Below are positions 1 to 5,988 of a DNA stretch of 9,796 nt, piece by piece. The stretch comes from Candidatus Hodarchaeota archaeon. Its GTDB lineage: Archaea; Asgardarchaeota; Heimdallarchaeia; Hodarchaeales; YT1-057. Where the stretch lies: NCBI GenBank assembly GCA_016839955.1, contig JAEOTI010000787.1:1-9796 (forward strand), given 5' to 3'. The notes beneath the pieces were generated by a model. The model was not told where the DNA came from. It saw nothing but the letters and a program-made list of their open reading frames with translations, and did no database searches. The position numbers and the translations under genes were made by a program. Every line of letters begins with the position of its first letter. Position 1 is the stretch's first letter.

Positions 1-180
1 AACCATTTACATGCTTCAAGGATTATTGCCGTGATAATATCTGAGAGTACACCACAAGCAATTTGTTGGAGGAAGATTTCATTGGACAACTTTACCTCCA
101 ACTGTAAAATATAAATTGCAACTTATAAAATTTCATGTCGCCGATATCAAATCTCTCACTACTAATGTTTTTAAATTTTC

Positions 181-195
181 AAAAGGTTACCTTTT
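181..195. repeat. 15-bp palindrome AAAAGGT-T-ACCTTTT
   Basis: Perfect 7-bp arms around one central T. No gene starts nearby, so an operator role is unsupported. It may be a remnant or a chance event in AT-rich DNA. Confidence 0.4.
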
Positions 196-520
196 TCCAT
201 CAGCTATCAATTGATTCACCGTTAGGTAAATATATTCACTTATAACCATCAAAAAGACTTTCCACACGAGCTATTGCTAAAGCTGGAGAGCTGGACTGAA
301 CTAATACTCCTTTCTAGATGAAAAAATTCTTTAAACTAGCTTTTAGCAGATATTTCCTCTTCCAATGGAATGCAAGAATTAGAAAATGATAGATTACTCC
401 TATATATCCTGTTGTAATGAATCCAATATATTAAATATCCCATTTGCTATAAGTTAATCAAGGAAATATCTCAAGGTTTAAAAGAGAAAATATGTTCTAA
501 TAAGACGATTTAATCCTCGA

Positions 521-564
521 CATTATATGGGAACCTGAGTTTGATACTTGACCAAAATAGGAGA
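521..564 (+). promoter_or_regulatory. Putative TATA element and ribosome binding site of the gene at 570
   Basis: ATTATATG at 522-529 lies where an archaeal TATA box would put transcription start near 550. AGGAGA at 559-564 lies five bases before the TTG at 570. The Shine-Dalgarno match supports TTG as the true start. The TATA call is weaker. Confidence 0.4.
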
Positions 565-569
565 TTACT

Positions 570-2285
570 TTGAACGCTGAAAATGAAGAAATGATTATGC
601 AGAAGATTGAAGATGCTTTGGACGATCCTAAAGTAAAGATGAGTGATTTTTTCAAACAATTAAAACAATCTGTTCATACCCTTTCGAATGATTTTCAAAC
701 AGAAATGAGATACTTATCCAGTTTTCCTATTGTGATCAATGCACTCCAAACAGAAAACAATGAACTTATTGGATATTTTAAAAAACGTGTTGAAAAATCT
801 AATACGTATACGGGAAAAGCTGTCTATAATGAATTAGTTTTTAGGTTAGATAAAGATTTTCAAGCTGCAGTTAATGCATTGGAAGCATATACTAGAACTG
901 TACAAGATTTAATCGGAAAAAAGAACTATGAGAGAGCTATTTGGTTGTTCCACCGTATTTGTATTATTGCAGATGAAACAAAGAATGAAAAAGCAATAAT
1001 TAAGTTATTACCGTTAATTCAGTCAGTTATTAAGGAGATATATCAGACACAACCACTCAATATTAGTGGTAGACTTAGAACTAGTTTAATGACTATAAGT
1101 AGATATCTTTCTCCAGAATTTATCACATATTTCGTCAATGTAACAGAAGAATTCTTTGAAACTATCGAAGAGAAACAAGCTAGTTATATTGAGAGAGTTT
1201 TAATCCCCTACATCGCATTTCTAAGAGAGTTAAAGTGTAATCAATTAAATCAGAACTTACGAAGATATATAACGATATGTGAAAAACTCGGAGATTATTA
1301 TTTAGCAGAATCAACAATACCTAACGCTAGTTTTTTAGCATCTCATTTTTACCAAAGAGGATTAAAATTTGCGACTGAAAATGGTTTAACATCTAGATTG
1401 GATATACTAAAGACGAAAATCATCAAAGCTAATCAAAAGATGGACTTTTCTGAATTTACAGCATCAACGACTATTGACACGAAAGCAGTTGTCGAAGAAT
1501 TTAAAATAGAAGCAAAGAAACAGTTTGGTGATCACACCGAACCCTACTTAAAGTATTTTGCGTCATTACATCAATACATCCCAAGTTTGTTAGATTTTAA
1601 CCAAGAAATTGATGCAGAACAACAAGCAGGAATCGGTATAGGACGATTACTTTTCCCTACAACGGTATATATTGATGATTTACCTGTTGGTACTTTTGAT
1701 AGTCTCTCAGACGAAGGAAGAGAATATCAGACTAAACAGAGAATGGTTCAATATTCTCTGTGGTTTGAAATAACTCTAACAATATTGTTAGAGTCATTTA
1801 TTAAAGAAAAACTAAGTGTTAAAAGACTTTTTGAGTTTATTACACAATCACCATATATTTCAGCTGAAAAGTATCCTTTCATGCTAAATGGTCTAACTCT
1901 ACATTTTGCAGGAGATTATATTGGATCCATACATGTCCTATTACCCCAAATAGAAAGATTGATTAGAGAATTAATTCTCACAAAGTATCCAGAAACAACG
2001 GTACATGTTATTGAAAGCAATGGAATTAGAATGCTGCAAAAAATGCTTGGTGTTATTAATACTCCAGAAGCAAGAGGAATTTTTGATGAACGATTTTGTA
2101 ATTTTGTTAGTACTAATTTGGTTGACCCTGTACATCGTAATTTGAGAAATCGATTTCTACACGGATTGGCAGAACCAGAAGAATGTAATCAAGCTGTTTC
2201 GACCTTTTTAATCTGGATAATTGTAGCAATCAATGATTATTCATTGAAGTTAAATCTAGAAAATCATTCTGAAATGAACAAGTGA
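570..2285 (+). CDS. DUF4209-like protein with C-terminal HEPN-type motif
   Basis: A 571-residue, mostly helical protein with no signal peptide or clear membrane segment, so probably cytosolic. The C-terminal part resembles DUF4209 proteins: after a helical region comes R526-N-R-F-L-H531 followed by Gly, then a hydrophobic helix (about 546-556). RNxxxH is the Rx4-6H signature of HEPN ribonucleases, in which Arg and His are catalytic in a dimer, so an RNase role is possible but inferred. The N-terminal 400 residues are unrecognised helical, possibly repeat-like, sequence that could sense or bind a partner. The TTG start is chosen for the AGGAGA five bases upstream. An ATG further in (codon 8) lacks such a signal. 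The gene is convergent with the next, which also carries a HEPN-type motif, fitting a defence setting. The DUF4209 assignment is from memory of the C-terminal pattern. Confidence 0.65.
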   Translation: MNAENEEMIMQKIEDALDDPKVKMSDFFKQLKQSVHTLSNDFQTEMRYLSSFPIVINALQTENNELIGYFKKRVEKSNTYTGKAVYNELVFRLDKDFQAAVNALEAYTRTVQDLIGKKNYERAIWLFHRICIIADETKNEKAIIKLLPLIQSVIKEIYQTQPLNISGRLRTSLMTISRYLSPEFITYFVNVTEEFFETIEEKQASYIERVLIPYIAFLRELKCNQLNQNLRRYITICEKLGDYYLAESTIPNASFLASHFYQRGLKFATENGLTSRLDILKTKIIKANQKMDFSEFTASTTIDTKAVVEEFKIEAKKQFGDHTEPYLKYFASLHQYIPSLLDFNQEIDAEQQAGIGIGRLLFPTTVYIDDLPVGTFDSLSDEGREYQTKQRMVQYSLWFEITLTILLESFIKEKLSVKRLFEFITQSPYISAEKYPFMLNGLTLHFAGDYIGSIHVLLPQIERLIRELILTKYPETTVHVIESNGIRMLQKMLGVINTPEARGIFDERFCNFVSTNLVDPVHRNLRNRFLHGLAEPEECNQAVSTFLIWIIVAINDYSLKLNLENHSEMNK

Positions 2286-2453
2286 ATAATGATTTTTCAT
2301 AGAAACAAACCTTTCTGTACTTCAACACCTGAGGTAGCTTGGTTGTCTTTATGTTATTCTTAAGAAAATCCAGATACCTATGGGGGAATGATTAACCCAT
2401 ATAGATTAAATATACCCTTATTTATGGCTACTTCACATTTATTCAAAGTTTCA
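2286..2453. terminator. Region between convergent genes, possible hairpin and T-runs
   Basis: Two convergent genes end here. A short T-run (2290-2296) follows the plus-strand stop. TATGGG at 2379-2384 can pair with CCCATA at 2396-2401 across 11 bases. The stem is short and not followed by a strong T-tract, so termination is plausible but weakly supported. Confidence 0.2.
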
Positions 2454-2804
2454 CTAAAAATAACTTGAGATATCTTTTGTGATATCATCTAACCAAACTC
2501 CAATAAAATTGAGAATTTTCTTTAGACATCCATAATCTAAAGTTTCTTTCATTTTTATTTTTTCAAATGAATTGTGCTTACCCTTAAAAATAATATCTCC
2601 TATCTCTGATTTTATTACTTTTGAAAAATCCATATCTGGAGATATTCTCTTGTTTTTGTCTCCTCTCTTAAGATTAAGGAAAAATTCCTCCCATAATCCA
2701 GATCCTTTGTCGTATGATCTTTTAGGATGCGAGAGAACGTTCCTAAGTCGTCGGAGGAATTCTTCATTGTATCTATATTTCTCTAAAATTGTGTCGATAC
2801 GCAA
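2454..2804 (-). CDS. C-terminal fragment with RNxxxH HEPN-type motif
   Basis: This is the part of the downstream frame that begins at its first possible start codon, TTG at 2804: 116 residues. R21-N-V-L-S-H26 (coding bases 2744-2727) matches the HEPN Rx4-6H signature and is followed by Pro-Lys-Arg, as in many HEPN proteins with an RNxxxHP pattern. The remainder is charged, with a final hydrophobic helix (KKILNFIGVWLDDI). The frame stays open and protein-like for 55 codons upstream of this TTG. I therefore think this start is artificial and that the piece is the end of the gene starting at 3436. Confidence 0.45.
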   Translation of the reverse strand: MRIDTILEKYRYNEEFLRRLRNVLSHPKRSYDKGSGLWEEFFLNLKRGDKNKRISPDMDFSKVIKSEIGDIIFKGKHNSFEKIKMKETLDYGCLKKILNFIGVWLDDITKDISSYF

Positions 2805-2917
2805 TTTCTGTTCCTTTATGAAGTTAAAATAGTCTGAAACCGAGATCTTAAGTAAAAAGAATACATTTCGTAATAATGCCCAGTCTAATGGTTCAAAGAA
2901 GCTATCTACCTGTTCAA

Positions 2918-3436
2918 TTATATTTTTTTGATATTCTTGTTGAGTTTGTGCTTTGAGAACAAAATTTTCTTAATTTCTTCCATTAGCAAAGCAGAATTAA
3001 TAAAAAGATCTATTCTAGGCTTAACTAGAGTTTTCACTGCATTTACATCATTTTCATATCTAAAAAATCCTATAGATCCCTCTAATAAGTTTCTAAATAT
3101 ATTTATTCGTTCTAAATAAAATCTAACTATATCTGAGGAATCTTGTTTATCAGATATAAATAAAAATAACTTTAGACTGAGAAACCAGTTCTCAAATTCT
3201 TCAGAATTGAATATTTCTGCAAACGTGTTGAATGGAGAGCCTAAATCGTGGATTGCTTGAAATATACCTTCTGTAACGGTATCAGGAATATTGCCAGTTG
3301 ATCTTTGGTTAAAGAGCTTGAAAAGGTTTCTTAACGAGTCTTTCAAAGAAATAATTTTTAAAATTCCTTTACATTCGTTGTAATACTCATAAGCTTCAGC
3401 TTTACATGTTTCAAATTTCTCTTTTCTTGATTTCAA
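2918..3436 (-). CDS. N-terminal part of the frameshifted helical protein
   Basis: A 172-residue frame of unknown family, almost all predicted helix, rich in Lys, Glu, Phe and Ile, with no membrane segment or signal. The start is TTG at 3436-3434, overlapping the TGA of the preceding gene in a TTGA arrangement typical of translational coupling. An in-frame TGA lies six codons upstream (at 3454-3452), so no earlier start exists. The last 15 residues (after about K157) are probably out of frame. Beyond the AAAATTTT tract at 2961-2968, the alternative frame continues as better-looking protein to 2454. No function can be named for this half alone. It would be the regulatory or dimerising half of the HEPN-type protein. 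Confidence 0.5.
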   Translation of the reverse strand: MKSRKEKFETCKAEAYEYYNECKGILKIISLKDSLRNLFKLFNQRSTGNIPDTVTEGIFQAIHDLGSPFNTFAEIFNSEEFENWFLSLKLFLFISDKQDSSDIVRFYLERINIFRNLLEGSIGFFRYENDVNAVKTLVKPRIDLFINSALLMEEIKKILFSKHKLNKNIKKI

Positions 3437-3654
3437 GGAAATAATCTCATTTCATGGTGAATAACAGGTCTTGTTTCGTCAGGTATAGTTTCGCCTACCT
3501 CGGACAATATGGTGCCATCTTCGGTCATAATCCACCCATTCACCCCTGATATAGCTTCTTTATATTTTAAATACGAGATTTTGATATCCAATAACAGGCC
3601 TGGCAAAAGAGCCTTTTCATACGGCATACATATTATTTCCCCTTGTATTTTCAT
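3433..3654 (-). CDS. Small protein of unknown function, first gene of a coupled pair
   Basis: 73 residues from an ATG, with AAGGGAA (3661-3667) six bases upstream. The sequence looks like a small beta-rich domain: hydrophobic stretches near residues 4-10 and 16-30, a turn at NGW, then MTEDGTILSEV. I do not recognise a family. It lacks the GSx10DxD nucleotidyltransferase motif of the MNT antitoxins that accompany some HEPN toxins. Its stop overlaps the TTG of the next gene by four bases, so both are probably translated together. The position before a HEPN-type gene invites an antitoxin or partner role, but that is inference. It could also be a remnant of a larger domain. Confidence 0.5.
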   Translation of the reverse strand: MKIQGEIICMPYEKALLPGLLLDIKISYLKYKEAISGVNGWIMTEDGTILSEVGETIPDETRPVIHHEMRLFP

Positions 3655-3740
3655 CGATCTTTCCCTTCTCAGATAATAAGACCATTGGCTTATGTGAAAA
3701 GCAAGAAATTATTCTACAGTGCTCTTCTTTAGAAAAGAAT

Positions 3741-3752
3741 GATTACTAAAGC
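3741..3752 (+). promoter_or_regulatory. Possible TATA element of the endonuclease gene
   Basis: The AT-rich stretch around TTACTAAAG (3743-3751) sits immediately before the operator-like palindrome, as the AT-rich TACTTAAAT does in front of the second copy. If it is the TATA box, transcription would begin inside the palindrome and leave a leader of roughly 50 bases. The match to a TATA consensus is poor. Confidence 0.25.
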
Positions 3753-3776
3753 TTTGTAGTCAAAGATGACTACAAA
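3753..3776. promoter_or_regulatory. Operator-like palindrome, copy 1 (endonuclease promoter)
   Basis: Perfect inverted repeat with 10-bp arms: TTTGTAGTCA (3753-3762), four bases, TGACTACAAA (3767-3776). The same core with the same four-base spacer recurs at 5240-5260. It lies 46 bases before the TTG of the restriction endonuclease, at the expected transcription start. It also lies about 100 bases upstream of the divergent gene at 3654. The likely ligand is the winged-helix protein encoded at 5197-4901. Binding is inferred, while the symmetry and recurrence are seen directly. Confidence 0.75.
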
Positions 3777-3810
3777 ATTATTTCTCACTTAATGAAAAAA
3801 TGGAGGAAGA

Positions 3811-3816
3811 GAGGAG
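3811..3816 (+). promoter_or_regulatory. Ribosome binding site fixing the TTG start at 3823
   Basis: GAGGAG with six bases to TTG. The ATGs at 3792 and 3800 are out of frame with the endonuclease, so this site decides the start. Confidence 0.6.
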
Positions 3817-3822
3817 AAAGAG

Positions 3823-4884
3823 TTGCCCATAAGTAGAGATAAATTTGAATATTTAACTGATAATATAAGTTTAAAAATAGGCAATTTAGGATCTCGAGAG
3901 TTAAAAAATCCTGTGAAAATCTTTCTGGCATTACTGAAAAATGATGAGTCCTTACAAACGTGTGCTGAGACAAAGCCCATTAAATTTAGGATTGCTAATG
4001 TAATCACAGATATTTGGAAGCCAAATCCTAAGAGAGCCAAAGATATAGAACAAAAAAAACAAGTAGCGAAGGTCTTCCCTCGGCTTATAGACCTTCTTTA
4101 TACGCAGTCTCATCAGGAAACCCTTAATGAATATTATCCTTCGAAAGTCTCAAAACAGTCGATAAAAGAAGAACTTTCAACAATCTTGGCAGAACTTGCC
4201 TCAACATTCCAAAATGCTCGGGAAAAGATGAGAAAGAAATGGGAAGAGACAGCTAATCCTTTTCTGACAGCTTTTATCGATGATAGTTGGTCCGAGGGAA
4301 CTACGTTCCAAATAGGTGCTAAAACTGCATCTAGTGTGGAGACGAGTTGGGGCAATTGGATTGAAAGAGCGATTTATGCATTCAACCCTAATTTGTTCTA
4401 TATTGCTGCAGGAGGAATGGACTTCGTTAAAGGAACAACTGCTTATGATGTCAAAGCAGGCCCCCAAGTAATGAATAAAGATCAAGTTGAAGAAGTAAAG
4501 ACAAAAAATAGGGTAATCAAAGAGGCCTTCGAGAATACGCTTATTGGTGAGGTCATAGGGGTCTCAGATTTCAAGGTTGCGATTAGTTATGGGCGTAGAG
4601 AAATTGCTTGGCCTTTCATGGCTGCTGTTCCTGATTTAATTGTTTATGGTCCTGAAACCTGGGACATATTAACTGGGGACGAGTGGAATGCATTTGAATT
4701 GTATCTCAGCTGTATTGAATACAAGGTTGAAAAAGGGGCAAGCTGGACATTAGAAGACCTCGAAAAAGCGGTCAAGAGTTTTGTAAGGTCTTTTTATGGG
4801 GATAACCCACAGAAAGAGAGACACGCGTTTTCACATGAATCTTACATCTCACTATCGAAACATAAGCACTTTAGTAAGTCCTAG
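3823..4884 (+). CDS. Type II restriction endonuclease, PD-(D/E)XK fold
   Basis: 353 residues. The N-terminal half is helical and charged. The likely catalytic core follows at about 170-300: a helix with W176-G-N-W-I-E181, then a strand with G198-M-D200-F, then Y208-D209-V-K211-A-G-P. D200, D209 and K211 fit the D...(D/E)xK metal-binding triad of type II endonucleases, with E173 or E181 as a helper. The (V/I)KxGPxxxNKD pattern recalls ScaI- or PmeII-type restriction enzymes. I give this as resemblance only, and the recognition site cannot be read from the sequence. It would cut unmodified foreign DNA, with its partner being the cytosine-5 methyltransferase at 5989. It is transcribed alone from a promoter carrying the palindrome shared with the rest of the cassette. 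The weak TTG start may help keep endonuclease low. Sequence here looks less AT-rich than the flanks, in keeping with transfer as a cassette. Confidence 0.7.
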   Translation: MPISRDKFEYLTDNISLKIGNLGSRELKNPVKIFLALLKNDESLQTCAETKPIKFRIANVITDIWKPNPKRAKDIEQKKQVAKVFPRLIDLLYTQSHQETLNEYYPSKVSKQSIKEELSTILAELASTFQNAREKMRKKWEETANPFLTAFIDDSWSEGTTFQIGAKTASSVETSWGNWIERAIYAFNPNLFYIAAGGMDFVKGTTAYDVKAGPQVMNKDQVEEVKTKNRVIKEAFENTLIGEVIGVSDFKVAISYGRREIAWPFMAAVPDLIVYGPETWDILTGDEWNAFELYLSCIEYKVEKGASWTLEDLEKAVKSFVRSFYGDNPQKERHAFSHESYISLSKHKHFSKS

Positions 4885-4900
4885 AAAACTTTGGTCTCCC

Positions 4901-5197
4901 TTAATCTAGTCTCATTTCCAGAAAATCAAAGGTGATTGAATTCTTTGCCAAAGCATACTCAATGCCTCCATCCGCTGTCTCTATCCTTTTCAAGATCCCT
5001 ACACCTGCCAAGGATTCAAGGTACTTGTATAATGTCTCTCGGTGTTCAAGTTCGATATATTCTCTAGAAAGGTTATAGATCTCTCTTAATGTCTTTGATC
5101 TTCCATCTTTCAGTAGAATAATCAATTTCAGTCGTTTTTCATTCGAAAGTGAGCGACTTATCGCAAGGGTATGTTCAATCTCTGTGATTTTTGTCAT
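4901..5197 (-). CDS. ArsR-like winged-helix regulator, probable RM controller
   Basis: 98 residues forming one winged helix-turn-helix domain. Helix 1 carries S16-L-S-N-E-K-R-L-K-L (a typical ArsR-family start). A second helix region spans about 36-50, the recognition helix is at about 52-68 (HRETLYKYLESLAGVGIL), and the wing is at 70-85 (KRIETADGGIEYALAK). No Cys metal site or extra ligand domain is seen. It lies between the endonuclease (convergent, 16 bases apart) and the NucS-methyltransferase operon (divergent). A TATA-like element about 30 bases before the ATG and no Shine-Dalgarno suggest a leaderless message. The palindrome at 5240-5260 lies just behind this promoter and recurs before the endonuclease, so I infer that it controls itself and the whole cassette, like bacterial C proteins but from another family. 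Confidence 0.8.
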   Translation of the reverse strand: MTKITEIEHTLAISRSLSNEKRLKLIILLKDGRSKTLREIYNLSREYIELEHRETLYKYLESLAGVGILKRIETADGGIEYALAKNSITFDFLEMRLD

Positions 5198-5220
5198 TAT
5201 GATCTATCGAACAGAGCCAA

Positions 5221-5234
5221 ATACTTAAATGTTA
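5221..5234. promoter_or_regulatory. Shared AT-rich TATA-like element of a divergent promoter
   Basis: TACTTAAAT (5223-5231) reads on the minus strand as ATTTAAGTA, about 30 bases from the regulator ATG at 5197. On the plus strand it would place transcription start near 5255, inside the palindrome, and give a leader of about 20 bases to the NucS gene. A single element serving both directions is possible. Two overlapping boxes are equally possible. Confidence 0.4.
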
Positions 5235-5239
5235 AAAGA

Positions 5240-5260
5240 TTGTAGTCATAGTTGACTACA
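5240..5260. promoter_or_regulatory. Operator-like palindrome, copy 2 (regulator / NucS-methyltransferase promoter)
   Basis: TGTAGTCA (5241-5248), four bases, TGACTACA (5253-5260): perfect 8-bp arms. One further left-arm T at 5240 also matches copy 1. It sits between the regulator and the NucS start, 17 bases before the latter. A protein bound here would block plus-strand transcription initiation. It would sit directly upstream of the regulator TATA element, where it could either repress or activate. Confidence 0.75.
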
Positions 5261-5277
5261 CAAAAGGGAATATACAA

Positions 5278-5961
5278 ATGGATAATCAACCAAGAAATAC
5301 CCCTGTCCCTCCATTTATCGCATTATTGGGGGAATGTGAGATAAACTATATTGGAAGGGCCAAAGCCAGCTCGGAGGGAGGAGAATTTCTAACAATTGCT
5401 AAAAAAGATGGAACACTGATACTACATTCCCTCCAGAGTGGGATCCGACCTGTGTATTACAATCCCTCTAGAGAATTATCGGTCTCAATCGACGAAGACC
5501 ACATAAGTCTTCTGTCAGTTTCAAAAAAGGGAGAAAGCTTGAAAATCAAAGGCAAAGTAAGAAGATTAATGGACATCGACTATGATAATATTGGGGGTTC
5601 TCGTACTTTCGAGGCTCGGATTGGAACTGAAAAAGAAATGGTTAGACGAATACAACAAAAACCAAGTCTGATAGGTCTGAAGAAAAAAGACTTTGAAGGG
5701 GTCGAGATACGGACTTCTTCTGGAAGATTTGATCTTCTTTTCAAAGACATGGTCGTAGAGGTCAAAAAAAGAGCAGGTGCAAGGTCTTTTGACCAATTGT
5801 CAAGATATATGCGTGGATCTGCTATGGGGCGCGGGATGATCGTTTGTATTAGTGCGACCAAAACCCTAAAAAATGCGGTCAAAGAATCGAAGACCATTAG
5901 GTTGGTCGAAATACCTGAATGGGCCACGTTTGATGTTGAACTGCCCAAAGAGAATTATTAA
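5278..5961 (+). CDS. nucS: NucS/EndoMS-like mismatch endonuclease
   Basis: 227 residues with the two-part NucS/EndoMS layout. The N-terminal beta domain (about 15-105) contains K43-D-G-T-L-I-L-H-S and Q53-S-G-I-R-P-V-Y-Y-N-P, as in the family's DNA-binding and dimer region. The RecB-like nuclease domain (about 115-215) has G116-T-E-K-E, then G149-R-F-D152, E161-V-K163 and Q173-L-S-R-Y177, the expected metal-binding and catalytic set. Known family members make double-strand cuts at G:T and related mismatches. It is 27 bases upstream of the cytosine-5 methyltransferase and presumably co-transcribed. That points to removal of T:G mismatches from deaminated 5-methylcytosine, a Vsr-like job (inference). 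No PCNA-binding QxxLxxFF tail is seen at the C-terminus, unlike housekeeping archaeal NucS. A direct role as a second restriction nuclease is the alternative. ATG start; AGGGAA lies about nine bases upstream. Confidence 0.8.
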   Translation: MDNQPRNTPVPPFIALLGECEINYIGRAKASSEGGEFLTIAKKDGTLILHSLQSGIRPVYYNPSRELSVSIDEDHISLLSVSKKGESLKIKGKVRRLMDIDYDNIGGSRTFEARIGTEKEMVRRIQQKPSLIGLKKKDFEGVEIRTSSGRFDLLFKDMVVEVKKRAGARSFDQLSRYMRGSAMGRGMIVCISATKTLKNAVKESKTIRLVEIPEWATFDVELPKENY

Positions 5962-5988
5962 CAAGAAAAGTATGGACACGGGTTCAGT

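Larger units (their letters stand above)
1..569. other. Intergenic region without an intact gene
   Basis: I find no convincing coding frame on either strand. The longest plus-frame open stretch from the left edge stops after about 37 codons, and other frames are broken often. The stretch could be a decayed gene or mobile element remnant, but I recognise no transposase motif. It holds a perfect odd-centred palindrome (181-195) and an 11-bp inverted repeat (348-358 and 461-471). The last 50 bases look like the promoter and leader of the gene at 570. Confidence 0.6.
2454..3436 (-). pseudogene. HEPN-type protein gene split by a probable one-base frameshift
   Basis: Two minus-strand frames look like halves of one protein. 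The upstream frame runs from TTG at 3436 to a stop at 2918. The downstream frame is open from 2969 to the stop at 2454, but has no ATG, GTG or TTG before 2804, so it has no normal start for its first 55 codons. Those codons read as ordinary helical protein (for example EYQKNIIEQVDSFFEPLDW) and run straight into the region holding RNVLSH. Adding one base in the AAAA/TTTT tract at 2961-2968 joins the frames into a protein of about 327 residues. Causes could be a sequencing error in a homopolymer, a real inactivating mutation, or recoding. The slip site lacks a good X-XXY-YYZ heptamer, so recoding is least likely. The reconstructed product is helical with a C-terminal RNxxxH motif, which suggests a HEPN-family RNase-like protein, perhaps a toxin. 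Confidence 0.6.

Noticed and set aside
1..110. C-terminal end of a gene entering from the left edge
   Set aside because: The plus frame is open for about 37 codons only and shows no recognisable motif, so chance cannot be excluded.
2572..2832. Plus-strand frame of 86 residues
   Set aside because: It lies opposite the minus-strand HEPN-type fragment, which has the recognisable motif. The plus translation is Ser-, Leu- and Phe-rich shadow sequence.
2945..2985. Programmed -1 frameshifting joining the two HEPN-type halves
   Set aside because: The tract reads AAG AAA ATT TTG in the upstream frame and has no X-XXY-YYZ slippery heptamer. I see no obvious downstream structure, so an indel or sequencing error is more likely.
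3785..4040. Minus-strand frames of 62 and 83 residues over the endonuclease start
   Set aside because: Antisense shadows of the endonuclease gene, with no supporting start signals or domains.
5207..5213. TCGAACA half-site matching the palindrome arm at 8277-8283
   Set aside because: A single 7-base match without its inverted partner, expected by chance in a window this long.
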